NCBI RefSeq assembly: GCF_000381085.1
Contig: NZ_KB905899.1
Coordinates: forward strand, 1,054,001-1,118,000
Origin: Thiomicrorhabdus arctica DSM 13458
Lineage (GTDB): Bacteria; Pseudomonadota; Gammaproteobacteria; Thiomicrospirales; Thiomicrospiraceae
DNA: 64,000 nt
Direction: 5' to 3'
Position numbers and translations under genes: made by a program
Part shown: piece by piece, positions 9,268-18,582 of the stretch
How positions within the stretch are numbered: the first letter of the stretch is position 1
Layout: each line of letters opens with the position of its first letter
The notes under the pieces: generated by a model
The model's database searches: none
Told to the model about the DNA's origin: nothing
What the model saw: the letters and a program-made list of their open reading frames with translations, nothing else

Positions 9268-10629
9268 TTAAAACAGGTTACTGTAACGTTTGATTTCCCA
9301 AGCAGAAACTGTTTGATGATAATCATTCCACTCTGCTCTTTTATATTTAATAAACTCATCACTGAGTCCTTTCCCGAGTACTTTCTCAACAAACGGATCA
9401 TCTGCGAACGCTTGCACGGCATCATTAAGATTTTGTGGTAAAAACTCAATACCACGTGCAGTACGCTCTGCTTCTGTTAAGTCATACAGGTTATCTTCTT
9501 GTGCTTTCCCTGGATCTAGCTTTTCACGAATCCCTTCTAGCCCAGCCGCCAACACTAAGGTAGCCGCCAGATATGGATTGACGGCTCCATCGGCATTACG
9601 GTTTTCAAAACGGCCGCCGCCCAGAGGAATACGTACGGAATTGGTACGGTTGTTTGAACCAAATGAGTTGAAGACTGGCGCCCATGAAAAGGTCGCCATA
9701 TCACCCTGTCTGACCAAACGTTTGTAACTGTTTACCGTTGGCGAGAAGACCGCACATAAAGCAGGACCGTGCTTTAATACACCCGCGATAAAGTGATAAC
9801 CAATCTCGGTCAATCCTAAACCACGTGGATCGTCTTTAGGATCATACTCAAAAAGATTCTCTTTGCTCTCTAAATCAAACAACGACATATTAAAATGCGC
9901 GCCATTGCCTGTTTTATCGGCAAACGGTTTAGGCATCATAGTCGCTAAAAGACCCTCTTCAGCCGCATAGTGTTTGGCCATATAACGAAAGAAAATAAAA
10001 CGGTCACACATGGTCAATGCATCACTGTATTTGAAATCGAACTCATACTGACCGTTGGCATCTTCGTGATCTAAAGAGTAGAGATCCCAGCCTAAATCAT
10101 CAATGGTGGTTGCCATTTTATCAATCCAGGTAAAACGATTCATAAAGCTACTCACGTCATAACAAGGCTTCGTTAGATTGTCATTTTTATCTGGAATCGA
10201 TAAAGAACCATCGGCCTCTTCTTTTACAACGAATAATTCACACTCAATACCTAAGTTAAATCCAAAGCCCATTTCCGCAGCTTCTGCCAATACCTTTTTC
10301 AAAGCCACACGCGTATTGATGTCATAGGGTTCACCATGCAGGGTATTGTCAGCCGCCATCCAAGCAACTTCAGGTTGCCAAGGCAGTTGGATTAAGCTGT
10401 TTAAGTCTGGCACAGAGGCAATTTCATCTTCATTAGGCTTTTGGCCGAGTCCATCAACGGCATAGCCTGTATAGAGTTCGGACCCTTTAACCATCTGAGG
10501 GAAATGATCGATTGGTACAAATTTACCTTTAGGAATACCATGTATATCAACATAAGCGCCTAGACAATACTTGACTCCTTTTGCTTTCAAATCTGCTTGT
10601 ACTTCTTTTATATTAAATTGACTGTTCAT
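9268..10629 (-). CDS. glnT: Type III glutamine synthetase family ligase (GlnT-like)
   Basis: This 453-residue member of the glutamine synthetase superfamily matches the GlnT group, which includes gamma-glutamylmethylamide synthetases. Metal and ATP site motifs are visible: [51 protein letters not shown], and [21 protein letters not shown] with [13 protein letters not shown]. It joins glutamate to ammonia or a small amine. Encoded right after the creatininase-family gene (9-base gap) and facing the guanidine operon, it may recapture the nitrogen released there. Ammonia versus an alkylamine cannot be decided from sequence by eye. Confidence 0.85.
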   Translation of the reverse strand: MNSQFNIKEVQADLKAKGVKYCLGAYVDIHGIPKGKFVPIDHFPQMVKGSELYTGYAVDGLGQKPNEDEIASVPDLNSLIQLPWQPEVAWMAADNTLHGEPYDINTRVALKKVLAEAAEMGFGFNLGIECELFVVKEEADGSLSIPDKNDNLTKPCYDVSSFMNRFTWIDKMATTIDDLGWDLYSLDHEDANGQYEFDFKYSDALTMCDRFIFFRYMAKHYAAEEGLLATMMPKPFADKTGNGAHFNMSLFDLESKENLFEYDPKDDPRGLGLTEIGYHFIAGVLKHGPALCAVFSPTVNSYKRLVRQGDMATFSWAPVFNSFGSNNRTNSVRIPLGGGRFENRNADGAVNPYLAATLVLAAGLEGIREKLDPGKAQEDNLYDLTEAERTARGIEFLPQNLNDAVQAFADDPFVEKVLGKGLSDEFIKYKRAEWNDYHQTVSAWEIKRYSNLF

Positions 10630-10638
10630 AATAACGTC

Positions 10639-11418
10639 CTACTTTCCATTACTTGATTGGGTGTGTTTAAAATAACTTTCTGCTAATGGCGCTGTTTCTT
10701 GTAGCCCCTTGATGACTAAATTGGACAAGTCTTCAACCATCCAATCAAAGAGCATTTGACCTTTATCAACCGTGGCTAAACTAGGCTTTCCTGTCACACC
10801 ATTTAGACTGGTGCGATTAACAGGGTGCGAAAATACACAGTCTTCCGTTCTATCAGGATCATCGCTGTCTAATAAACGATCCTCTCTGACAAGGTCTGGT
10901 GCAACCGCCATCATCAATGAGGTTTCTGCCTCATTAGCATGCCAATCGAAAGCATCTTCAAAATGTCGTTCTTTCACGCGATCACTTACCGTGGCTGAAT
11001 TAATAATAGCGACCATAAATCCATCATGCTCTGCCCTCAACATCTCGAGGGCACAACGTAAAGGTGCAAAGTTAGAAACATGGCTATTTAAAATAAACAG
11101 ACGCTTAAAGCCCGATGCATGCACCCAATCGCCAATTTCTTTAACCACATCAATTAGAGTTTTAGGCTGTAAAGCAATCGTTCCAGGCCAACGCTTGGAA
11201 TGTCCGATTGAACAACCGTAAGGTAAGGTAGGTAACAAGGCAATCTGAGTGTTTTCAGAGACTTGTAAACTGAGTCGTTCAGCAATTTCTGAATCCATTC
11301 CACAGCCTAAATGTGGGCCGTGTTGCTCGGTTGCGCCTACTGGTAATAAGGCGGCATCCATGCCTGATTCAGTCAGTTGACCGATTTCTTCCCATGTCAT
11401 TTGATGCCATAGGTTCAT
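10639..11418 (-). CDS. Creatininase-family amidohydrolase
   Basis: A 259-residue member of the creatininase (creatinine amidohydrolase) family, binuclear metal hydrolases acting on cyclic or linear amide bonds. Likely ligands are in GATEQHGPHL (Glu, His), GCGMDSEI (Asp), LNSHVSNFAPL (His) and HANEAETS (Glu). The usual GHGGN box is altered to SHVSN. I chose the ATG at 11418, which follows GGGGAGA closely; the open frame continues 15 codons upstream without a ribosome-binding site. Linked to glnT. The true substrate is unknown; a guanidino-type compound is suggested by the neighbourhood only. Confidence 0.8.
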   Translation of the reverse strand: MNLWHQMTWEEIGQLTESGMDAALLPVGATEQHGPHLGCGMDSEIAERLSLQVSENTQIALLPTLPYGCSIGHSKRWPGTIALQPKTLIDVVKEIGDWVHASGFKRLFILNSHVSNFAPLRCALEMLRAEHDGFMVAIINSATVSDRVKERHFEDAFDWHANEAETSLMMAVAPDLVREDRLLDSDDPDRTEDCVFSHPVNRTSLNGVTGKPSLATVDKGQMLFDWMVEDLSNLVIKGLQETAPLAESYFKHTQSSNGK

Positions 11419-11578
11419 ATTTTTCTCCCCGCTCATTTTGTCCGAGCAATAAAAAAGGTACACCCATCCGAATCTCCATAAAAAAGAAGTGATAGGAAGG
11501 TGAACATTATTTGTGGGGTTAATAGGAGTAAGCCATTATGAGATTCATAACAGCTGGATTAAAAAGTGATTTAAGGGG

Positions 11579-11609
11579 ATGTAAAGCAAATAGAAGACTT
11601 ACTTTACAT
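11579..11609. repeat. Inverted repeat ATGTAAAG-N15-CTTTACAT
   Basis: Two 8-base perfect arms separated by 15 bases, in the 252-base gap between the solute-binding-protein gene and the creatininase-family gene. There is no U-run on either side. It could be an operator for the creatininase-glnT pair or a weak hairpin at the end of the upstream transcript. Confidence 0.5.
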
Positions 11610-11670
11610 TCCTAATTTTAAGCTTATTTTTAAAAATCTTATTTCATCAATCTGATCTTAAAACTTGACG

Positions 11671-12648
11671 TTATAGGCCAAGCGTTAATGAAGGATCAAT
11701 ATAAGAGTCAATATCAAGTGGCTTGTCATACACTTTATTGGCGACGTTAAAGTCATCAGAAAGCTTTGATGAACCATAAATGGAGTCAAAACCTGGCCCT
11801 TTTTTATAGAGCGATTTTGCTTCTTCTAACGTTAATATTTTGGTTCCTTTTATGAATGATTTATACACTTCTGGCGACAGTCCTACACGAGAAGCCATAA
11901 TCGCAACAGCATCGTCTGTTGTTTTTGGATCTTTAATATAATCAACCACTTTGTACCAAACTTTTGCAACCTTCTCCCATTCTGCGCGTTTTGAAGCATA
12001 GCTACTTGGCGAAACCGCTAGCATGTCATAAATTAAACCTGGCTCATCCGCACTAGTATAAATTTTTGAAGAACCTGGGACTAACTCTAAAGCAGAACCA
12101 GAACTTGGCTGCCAAGCCACAATCGCATCAACTTGTCCCGAAGCCAAGACTTGCGGTGTTTCATTAGTTGGTACATTGACCAGTGTCACGTCTGACTCTG
12201 TCATGCCATTCTTCTCAAGTGCATTTAACAATAATAGATGGCTCACAAATCCGATTTCTACACCGACTTTCTTTCCTTTTAGGGCTTTAATAGAATCAAT
12301 ACCCGGTGCGCCAATCACCATATCATTACCATTACTATAGTCATTCATAATAACCATAACACTTTGTGCGCCTGTTGCTCCAGTAACCAATGCATCACCA
12401 TTAGTCATGCCGACTGCATCAAGTTGACCTGCCGCGAAAGCATCCATAGAAGCCACGTAATCAAACCATTCAAACTTAACGTCAACGCCTGCTTCGGCAA
12501 ACCATTTTTTTTCAACAGCAACCTCCCAAGCAACCCATCCTGGCCAGTCACTGTAACCAATTTTTAAAGGCTCAGCACTAACAGAAAAGGCCTGTCCAGA
12601 AAGAACTAAACCAACAAAAACACCTAATATTTTTCTACGAGAGATCAT
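11671..12648 (-). CDS. ABC transporter solute-binding protein of the urea-carboxylase type
   Basis: A 325-residue periplasmic binding protein of the NMT1/SsuA-like fold. The first 25 residues are a signal peptide ([20 protein letters not shown], cleavage near VSAEP). [37 protein letters not shown] and MNDYSNGND recall the binding proteins found in urea-carboxylase regions. It should deliver guanidine or a relative to the permease/ATPase at 1-1566, although it is transcribed separately and convergently. A candidate NikR-type operator lies 27 bases before the start. A second binding protein may exist upstream of the window. Confidence 0.87.
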   Translation of the reverse strand: MISRRKILGVFVGLVLSGQAFSVSAEPLKIGYSDWPGWVAWEVAVEKKWFAEAGVDVKFEWFDYVASMDAFAAGQLDAVGMTNGDALVTGATGAQSVMVIMNDYSNGNDMVIGAPGIDSIKALKGKKVGVEIGFVSHLLLLNALEKNGMTESDVTLVNVPTNETPQVLASGQVDAIVAWQPSSGSALELVPGSSKIYTSADEPGLIYDMLAVSPSSYASKRAEWEKVAKVWYKVVDYIKDPKTTDDAVAIMASRVGLSPEVYKSFIKGTKILTLEEAKSLYKKGPGFDSIYGSSKLSDDFNVANKVYDKPLDIDSYIDPSLTLGL

Positions 12649-12673
12649 TATTACACCACCTTAGCTACTTAAG

Positions 12674-12701
12674 TTATTACGAATTAAATTATTAGTAATA
12701 A
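12674..12701. promoter_or_regulatory. Candidate operator of the NikR-like regulator, site 1
   Basis: Half-sites TATTA and TAATA in a 6-N16-6 arrangement (TATTAC at 12675-12680, GTAATA at 12695-12700). The geometry equals that of the E. coli nik operator (GTATGA-N16-TCATAC), and the left part TATTACGAAT is also similar. It matches site 2 (16554-16581) at 22 of 26 core positions. It lies 27 bases upstream of the solute-binding-protein start, where binding would block transcription. Confidence 0.6.
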
Positions 12702-12839
12702 AGAAAAAGCATATAACAAACCAACTATAAATTTAGCCTATTTAACAAATAGTTATATCAAAATAACACTATTACTACCCTTAAAATCTGCTAGATAACG
12801 CACTTTAATAGAACTCCTAAGATTTAAATGGTGCAATTC

Positions 12840-13694
12840 TTAAGAAGAACGCCTCGCTTCAATAAATGCTGCAATCAAAATCAAACCGCCACCTAACATC
12901 TCAATTGGCAACATGGTTTCACCCAAAATCAAACTTGCCGAGACAATGGCTGTAACTAACTCCATAATTAAAATAATAGATGACCTACCCACTTCAAGAT
13001 GTGTGACGGCCCATTGCGTTCCAAAATTAGCAAACATCATCCAAACTGCACCATATAAAAATAGCATCCCCCAAGCAGAAGCACTCACATTAAAGACTGG
13101 TGGTTCAGCCTGAAACAAGAGAATGGTGGCCGCCAAAATAACAGATCCCAGAAACATAAAGGTTATCTTAAGCCGAATGGAGACCGCTTGAGAGACCCTA
13201 AAGACAATATTATTCATAGCAAAAAGAAAGCCCGAAAGCAGTGCCAAACCATCTATCCAAGAGGGTGGCTCAAGAAAGGCATTCATACCTCCGACGATTA
13301 AAAAGACACCCGATATGGCTAAGCCAACTCCTAGCCACCGGCCTTTATCAATATTCTCACCTAAAAATAGTCGCCCCCCTAATACGCCCCAAATCGGCAC
13401 CAGATAAAACAACACCATGACTCGAATGACTTCACCATAAATGAGCGCGGTATTAAACGCCAACTGCGCGCCCCCGCCTAACAGAGCAACTCCAAGCAGG
13501 ACCTTCCAATGCGGTTTAATCTGACCCCTCTTAGCCCAGAGCCAAGGCAACATCAAACCAAACATGATTAGATAGAGAAACAGCGTTAGCTCTATGCCAT
13601 CAAACCCTTGTTGATTTAAATATTTAAGCGGTAGCCAACTCAAACCCCATAGAACAGAAGCCGCAAATAAAACGACAACAGCATAAGATTGCAT
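12840..13694 (-). CDS. EamA/DMT-family membrane transporter
   Basis: A 284-residue protein with about ten hydrophobic helices in two repeats, typical of drug/metabolite transporters (EamA): SVLWGLSWLPLKY in the first helix and TQWAVTHLEVGRSSIILIME in the second half. Such proteins usually export small polar metabolites or amino acids. It is the last gene of the desaturase-MBL-isomerase set (58-base gap), so it may move their substrate or product. The ligand cannot be read from sequence. Confidence 0.82.
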   Translation of the reverse strand: MQSYAVVVLFAASVLWGLSWLPLKYLNQQGFDGIELTLFLYLIMFGLMLPWLWAKRGQIKPHWKVLLGVALLGGGAQLAFNTALIYGEVIRVMVLFYLVPIWGVLGGRLFLGENIDKGRWLGVGLAISGVFLIVGGMNAFLEPPSWIDGLALLSGFLFAMNNIVFRVSQAVSIRLKITFMFLGSVILAATILLFQAEPPVFNVSASAWGMLFLYGAVWMMFANFGTQWAVTHLEVGRSSIILIMELVTAIVSASLILGETMLPIEMLGGGLILIAAFIEARRSS

Positions 13695-13752
13695 TATAAA
13701 ACACCCTTAAAATATAAGAAAAACCAGAGAGAAGATTGGAGGTTTTACCTCC

Positions 13753-14601
13753 CTATTTGTACTGCTTAGAAAACTGTTTGAAGTGTTCGGATTCGGTTAA
13801 CCTCATCCACTGATTAATCTCCCAAATATCTACGACGGGCGCTTGCGTAAAAGGCAATTTATGACAATACCCATCAGGTCCAAACTCAGGCGTTAAGGTC
13901 GTAAAATCATAGCCACTTTCTACCTGTGCTTGCCAAAACATCTCCCAGATTACTTGATGTGATCTTAAAGCCTCAGAATACTCAGGGGTGGCGGGATGAG
14001 GTACTTGCGGGCCTTGGTCATAACCAACTCGACCATGAATATGATGAATATTGCCTGCGATAGCTTGCATAGTCTCGATTTCGGAATCCATCAATCTTTC
14101 ACAAACCACGCACCAATGACTAATGTCCACCGTCAGTTTTATATTTGGAATAGCCTCCACAACCCTCCTGGTTACCCAAGGGTTAAATAAACTACGACTG
14201 CGATGGGTTTCAAAACTTATTACAATATTGCTTTCATCTGCCAATTTCATCGCTTGCTGAAAGAACTCAATTGATTGAGTTTCTGACCAAGCATCAACCC
14301 CCGTAATCGCCGTTGCAAACAAAGGCTTCAATAATAAAGCGTTTTCTAGTTGCTCGGCTAAGTCATCTAAATGCTGTTGCAAACTCCATTGACGGTTAGG
14401 TACAAAATCCCCGCCCGTGACAACTTCTGCGATATACGAACAATGATTCTGCTCTAGCGCATCTTGCCATAACAATCGTTCATCTTGCGTTACAGGAGCT
14501 TGCCCCTCAATACCATCAAAGTGAGCTAAATGTGCTTGCTGACAAGCTTCGTGAATCGTTAGGGCATTGCCCCAGAGTGTTTTGAACGTTTGTAAATGCA
14601 T
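13753..14601 (-). CDS. Xylose-isomerase-like TIM-barrel protein
   Basis: A 282-residue protein of the sugar phosphate isomerase/epimerase (AP endonuclease 2) family. Candidate metal residues are spread along the barrel strands: Glu in YIAEVVTGGDF, ISFETHRSRS, KLTVDISHWCVV, HIHGRVGYDQGPQVPHP and TLTPEFGPDGY. Family members isomerise or epimerise keto sugars and related small molecules using a divalent metal. It begins 5 bases after the MBL gene stops, so the two are co-translated. No specific substrate is recognised. Confidence 0.78.
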   Translation of the reverse strand: MHLQTFKTLWGNALTIHEACQQAHLAHFDGIEGQAPVTQDERLLWQDALEQNHCSYIAEVVTGGDFVPNRQWSLQQHLDDLAEQLENALLLKPLFATAITGVDAWSETQSIEFFQQAMKLADESNIVISFETHRSRSLFNPWVTRRVVEAIPNIKLTVDISHWCVVCERLMDSEIETMQAIAGNIHHIHGRVGYDQGPQVPHPATPEYSEALRSHQVIWEMFWQAQVESGYDFTTLTPEFGPDGYCHKLPFTQAPVVDIWEINQWMRLTESEHFKQFSKQYK

Positions 14602-14606
14602 AAGAA

Positions 14607-15389
14607 TTACTCAAAATAGCCAGGAAAGACGTTATGTTTTTGGAAAAAAGCCCAATCGTGATTTGGCCAAAGCTGCACTTGTGCCTGTTTGCTGATTGTT
14701 TTTAACTTGCGAATACTCTCAACAGCCATCAAATCATTGTCTTGCCAACACAGTCCTGGCGCAATTTCATCGTTAATATTTTCCATTAAATCCGCTGCAT
14801 CCCCCGCAAGCAAGATGGGTTTACCCTTAGGAAGTTCAACTAACATAGACATATGACCTGCGGTATGTCCTGGAGTTTCAATGGCACTTATCTCTGGTGC
14901 TAAATCGTACTCTCCGGTCTGTAACGTCCAGTTCAAAGGTAAGTCAAAGTCAGAGGCAAAATAGGCTTCATCAGCCGACTCCTTAGCCGCTTGCATCTCG
15001 AGCGTATGCACATGCACTTCTGCATGACAAAACTCACATAATCCACCTGCATGATCAAAATGCAGGTGGCTGCAAAATACCACATCCACATCTTCAGTTT
15101 TCAGACCCAGTGCTTGTAATCGATTAGGCAGCCGTTCTTCTTCACTCATCTCTGGTGGCCCAAATGGAAAGCCTTCATGCTCATAATACAATTCACGCTG
15201 TTTAGGCTGGCTGATTTTTTGATAATCACAGCCAACATCAAATAAGACTCGACCCTGCGAGGTTTCAATTAAATAGGCCAGAATAGGTGCTTTTATGATT
15301 TCACCCTGACCACGACCTCGGGTCGAGAGTGTTTTCTCATAGGTATGTCGACCTGTTAAGATTGGCCAAAATTTTTTAACTTGAGTCAT
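14607..15389 (-). CDS. Metallo-beta-lactamase-fold hydrolase (N-acyl homoserine lactonase-like)
   Basis: A 260-residue MBL-fold hydrolase with the zinc motif HLHFDHAGG, a later His in ETPGHTAGHMSML, Asp in LLAGDAADL and a terminal His in LWPNHDWAFF. Length and motif order fit the AttM/AiiA lactonase group, which opens lactone rings. Quorum quenching is one possibility. Its place between a desaturase and a TIM-barrel isomerase suggests instead a metabolic lactonase in a small pathway, which is inference. It has no signal peptide, so it is cytoplasmic. Confidence 0.8.
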   Translation of the reverse strand: MTQVKKFWPILTGRHTYEKTLSTRGRGQGEIIKAPILAYLIETSQGRVLFDVGCDYQKISQPKQRELYYEHEGFPFGPPEMSEEERLPNRLQALGLKTEDVDVVFCSHLHFDHAGGLCEFCHAEVHVHTLEMQAAKESADEAYFASDFDLPLNWTLQTGEYDLAPEISAIETPGHTAGHMSMLVELPKGKPILLAGDAADLMENINDEIAPGLCWQDNDLMAVESIRKLKTISKQAQVQLWPNHDWAFFQKHNVFPGYFE

Positions 15390-15408
15390 CTAGTAAGCCT
15401 CTGCAACT

Positions 15409-16422
15409 TTAGTGGGCGGTTAAAAAAGAGACACCATCCACCCCAATAAAGGTCTCTCCCTCATTGTCTTTAACACGTAAATTGACTGGGTCGCCATTCA
15501 AAACCCGAGGGATACGGTAACGGTGAAAACTCTTAATTAGGTGCTTAAAGGTTAAAACCTGTTGCTCATCAGAACCATACTTTTGAGCATGTAATTTGGG
15601 CAGTCGATACCAGGGCTGTAACTGGTGACTATGATGGATATTGTGATAACAAAAATTCAATACTAAAAGGTTCAACCATGGATACTCTATAGACAGCAGA
15701 TTCGAATAGGTATTATGTGCTTCGAATTCGGCATCTCTTAACCTCGCCTCGGGCCCACGTTTTTGATCAAGGGTTTCAAATACGTCATAGGTATGTTGAT
15801 GCACATCCATAAAACGCATCACCGTTAAAAACAACAAATAAGCCAACGGATAGAGCCAAAGTACATCTATAGAAATTGAAGCTAACACCCAAAAGAAAGC
15901 CACTCTCAAGATCAATACAAGCACGATTCGTGGCCGACGTTTTTTACGACTGGATTTTATAAACGGTAAGATAATTACCAGTGTGTGCATCACTATTTCT
16001 AAAGCGGGAATATAGACCCACTCAAGCCCCTTTAACAACGTTAAAAAGTGTGGATGTTTTGCAAGGTGAGGACGAAAATCAAAAGAGACAATGTCTGCGC
16101 GATCAGAATGGTGGCGATTATGTTTATGTGAGATATCATCAAAATTAGAATAGCTGGACCCCGTTATCCATAAAAGAATCTCTCCCAACCACTGATTATG
16201 TTTTTTGTGCCTAAACAGACTTTGATGTGCAACCTCGTGGATTAAATAGGCGGCAATCACCATCGCATGTCCCAACCAAACAATACCTAATAGATTCAGC
16301 CAAACAGCCCCACTTAAAATCAGTCCAAAACCAGCAAAATACCCTACAATCACATAGAGGAAAGCCCATACATTGGGCCACAAGGCATCGTCATAACGAA
16401 ATAGCGAGTTCTCTTTAGACAT
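15409..16422 (-). CDS. Membrane di-iron fatty acid desaturase/hydroxylase family protein
   Basis: A 337-residue membrane enzyme with the three histidine boxes of the desaturase superfamily: HEVAHQ (HX3H), HKHNRHH (HX2HH) and HNIHHSH, separated by paired hydrophobic helices. The family uses a di-iron centre and oxygen to desaturate or hydroxylate lipids or other small molecules. I chose the ATG at 16422, which follows AAGGA by 7 bases; the open frame extends 15 codons upstream. It leads a four-gene unit. Both a true lipid desaturase and a small-molecule hydroxylase remain possible. Confidence 0.82.
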   Translation of the reverse strand: MSKENSLFRYDDALWPNVWAFLYVIVGYFAGFGLILSGAVWLNLLGIVWLGHAMVIAAYLIHEVAHQSLFRHKKHNQWLGEILLWITGSSYSNFDDISHKHNRHHSDRADIVSFDFRPHLAKHPHFLTLLKGLEWVYIPALEIVMHTLVIILPFIKSSRKKRRPRIVLVLILRVAFFWVLASISIDVLWLYPLAYLLFLTVMRFMDVHQHTYDVFETLDQKRGPEARLRDAEFEAHNTYSNLLSIEYPWLNLLVLNFCYHNIHHSHQLQPWYRLPKLHAQKYGSDEQQVLTFKHLIKSFHRYRIPRVLNGDPVNLRVKDNEGETFIGVDGVSFLTAH

Positions 16423-16893
16423 GACACATTCCTTGTATAGCTCACAAAGCGCGTTTGCGGATAACATTCAATATCGAGGAAAAACAGTACACACCATCAG
16501 GCCAGGTTGCTTTGTAGAATCCGCGCTTAAAGACCTGAAAACAGGCTATTAAAATATTACGATTTAATTAATAAGTAATACTAAAGCATTTTACATACCA
16601 AGCTAAGAACCACTGTTTTTACAGGCTTAATCTCCTCATTAATGGTCATTAATTCATAAAATCGCACTTATTTGGTGCCTAAAAAGTTTGTAATGAGTCT
16701 TTGTAAATTGTCTAATGAGAGGGTCTGAATAAATTGCAAAAGCATCAATTCAAGGCTTGCTTAAAGATAAGAATTTTAGAAAAGTGAGAGCGATTTAATG
16801 AGGTACAGATAGGTATTAAGAACAGCTATTTTTTTACATGGTCTGGTCATGTTAAAAGACAAAAACTTCATTAATAGATTAAAGCGTTCATCA
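16423..16893. other. Intergenic region upstream of the desaturase unit
   Basis: This AT-rich 471-base stretch holds the second NikR-type operator candidate (16554-16581) and a decayed copy of the iterated palindrome (TCAGGCCAGG at 16498). I saw no gene-like frame, and I could not assign a promoter with confidence. Confidence 0.6.
16554..16581. promoter_or_regulatory. Candidate operator of the NikR-like regulator, site 2
   Basis: TATTAC (16555-16560) and GTAATA (16575-16580) separated by 14 bases, the same arrangement as site 1 and 22 of 26 bases identical to it. It lies 132 bases upstream of the desaturase start. The reverse strand reads GTATTA-N16-TAATAT, again the NikR half-site geometry. 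Confidence 0.6.
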
Positions 16894-17589
16894 TCATGAT
16901 TTCACTTTGACGAGATAATCGAGAATAAGATCCAATAGTTTTTGGCCTGCGGGCAATAAATCTTCCGCAAGTAATTTCATTTTCTCAGATGTTTGTACAA
17001 ACTGGCTTGGTTGCAGAGAAGACCCTTCATCCTCAATCCATAGCCCAATAGTTTCTAAGGTCACTTCTGGATGAAATTGCAAACCAATAACTCGGTCACC
17101 GATTTGAAAGCCTTGGTTGTTACAAGCATCGCTCTCAGCGAACCGAATAGCATTTGGCGGGAGTTGAAAAGTTTCATTATGCCAATGAAATACCTCTAGG
17201 GCTTCTGGAAACTGGAAAACGTTTTTGACGTTTGATGTCTTCCGGACACTATGCCAACCAATTTCAGATTCAGGGTTTGCACTTACTGTGACACCTAATG
17301 CAGTCGCAATAAGCTGAGCCCCAAGACAGATTCCCAAAATGGGGATATTGGACTCAATCATCTGACGAATAAATATCTTCTCAGACGACAGCCAAGCAAA
17401 TTCATTCTCGTCATTTACACTCATAATGCCGCCCAAAATGACCATTAAGTCAAATTTCTCAGTGAGATCAAATTGCGGATTGGACTCATATAATTTAATA
17501 AATGAAATTTCGGCATTACGCTTTGCACACCAATTTAAGATGCTTCCAGCATCTACATGTGCACCATGCTGCAGTATTAAAACTTTCAC
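16894..17589 (-). CDS. Class I glutamine amidotransferase-like protein
   Basis: A 231-residue protein of the GMP-synthase-like amidotransferase group. The nucleophile elbow ICLGAQLIA carries the catalytic cysteine and QFHPEV the His/Glu pair, so hydrolysis of glutamine or a gamma-glutamyl compound is feasible. It starts at a GTG preceded by AAGGGTGA with 5-base spacing. It stands alone, with no synthase partner alongside. A gamma-glutamyl hydrolase would complement the GlnT-type ligase encoded 6 kb away, but nothing in the sequence shows that link. Confidence 0.8.
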   Translation of the reverse strand: MKVLILQHGAHVDAGSILNWCAKRNAEISFIKLYESNPQFDLTEKFDLMVILGGIMSVNDENEFAWLSSEKIFIRQMIESNIPILGICLGAQLIATALGVTVSANPESEIGWHSVRKTSNVKNVFQFPEALEVFHWHNETFQLPPNAIRFAESDACNNQGFQIGDRVIGLQFHPEVTLETIGLWIEDEGSSLQPSQFVQTSEKMKLLAEDLLPAGQKLLDLILDYLVKVKS

Positions 17590-17928
17590 AACTCACCCTT
17601 TAACAAACAGTACCTTAATCATATGATAAGTGTTTTACATAAACAGATCGTCAAATAAACACATTTACACCTTGGTGGTTCATTAAAGAGTCACCTTAAA
17701 CTAATCTCTTTGTTGATGTATTGATAATATTTTCTAATCGGGCTGTGATGCTCTAGCGAACCTATTTTAGACTTAGCAATCAGATGCATACTTGCCCAAT
17801 ATAAAGATTGGAAAAATATAGAATGGGAGTGACTCTCTCACAAACAATGACACACAAGTCGCATGAAATATATTCTGTAAAGATCAGAAGAGTTTTTTGA
17901 TTATAGAGCGTTGAAAACGAGAAGAAAA
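17590..17928. other. Intergenic region between the amidotransferase and the tRNA operon
   Basis: This AT-rich 339-base stretch has no coding pattern that I trust. It must contain the amidotransferase promoter and the end of the tRNA transcript, but I see no clear terminator hairpin after tRNA-His. Confidence 0.5.
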
Positions 17929-18005
17929 TGGGGCGAGCGACGGGGATTGAACCCGCGACAACCGGAATCACAATCCGGGACTCTACCAACTGAGCTACGC
18001 CCGCC
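17929..18005 (-). tRNA. tRNA-His (GTG)
   Basis: A full cloverleaf on the minus strand with anticodon loop TTGTGAT and encoded CCA. The extra 5' G (base 18005) pairs with C73, giving the 8-bp acceptor stem unique to tRNA-His. It is the last gene of the Pro-Arg-His operon. Confidence 0.96.
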
Positions 18006-18043
18006 ATAGTAGATATTTACTTTGAAAATAGACAACAAGTAAA

Positions 18044-18120
18044 TGGTGCGCCCATCAGGAATCGAACCTGAAACCCTCGCCTTAGAAGGGCGATGCTCTA
18101 TCCAGTTGAGCTATGGGCGC
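18044..18120 (-). tRNA. tRNA-Arg (TCT)
   Basis: Cloverleaf on the minus strand with acceptor GCGCCCA/TGGGCGC, anticodon loop TTCTAAG (TCT) and encoded CCA. It reads AGA codons. It lies between tRNA-Pro and tRNA-His. Confidence 0.96.
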
Positions 18121-18198
18121 TTTTTGTCAAACTTTCGTCGAACCTTTTGACTATTGGCCTGAAGATGAACTGTTTCCACCCGCAAGCTAATAAGAATA

Positions 18199-18275
18199 TG
18201 GTCGGAGTGGAGGGATTTGAACCCCCGACCACCTGTACCCAAAACAGGTGCGCTACCAAGCTGCGCTACACTCCG
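18199..18275 (-). tRNA. tRNA-Pro (TGG)
   Basis: Cloverleaf on the minus strand with acceptor CGGAGTG/CACTCCG, anticodon loop TTTTGGG (TGG) and encoded CCA. It is the first gene of the tRNA operon, 14 bases after the promoter -10 box. Confidence 0.96.
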
Positions 18276-18289
18276 ATATGTTGTGGCGT

Positions 18290-18318
18290 ATTCTATAGAG
18301 ACGCCCTATCCCTGTCAA
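18290..18318 (-). promoter_or_regulatory. Sigma-70 promoter of the tRNA-Pro/Arg/His operon
   Basis: Minus strand TTGACA (18313-18318), 17-base spacer, TAGAAT (18290-18295), followed by the GC-rich discriminator ACGCC, as is typical of stable-RNA promoters under stringent control. Confidence 0.9.
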
Positions 18319-18582
18319 CAAATAAAACGAAACAACCTATAGTTTTTTAGCGCTTTAGAGTGCCTTCAGCGCGCCTTATAAGGATGTCAGATTTAAAGTT
18401 GATAGCTGATTGCTTGCACTTTTAAAATAAACCATTGATTCTTTACTGTAATTTGGCCAATTAGTGTAATTTGGGATTTTTAAATGGTTCAACAAACCGC
18501 CTTTTTTTTGGGGATGAAAAAAAAAATAATTCGGGTATTATAGTGGCAACTATTTAACATCACTCTTACCTAGGAGACTAAA

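Noticed and set aside
17780-18007. A 75-codon minus-strand frame
   Set aside because: Its start (MAGVAQLVESRIVIPVVAGS) is the familiar false translation of a tRNA gene, here tRNA-His.
18093-18350. An 85-codon plus-strand frame
   Set aside because: It runs across two tRNA genes in antisense and the tRNA promoter, a common false gene.
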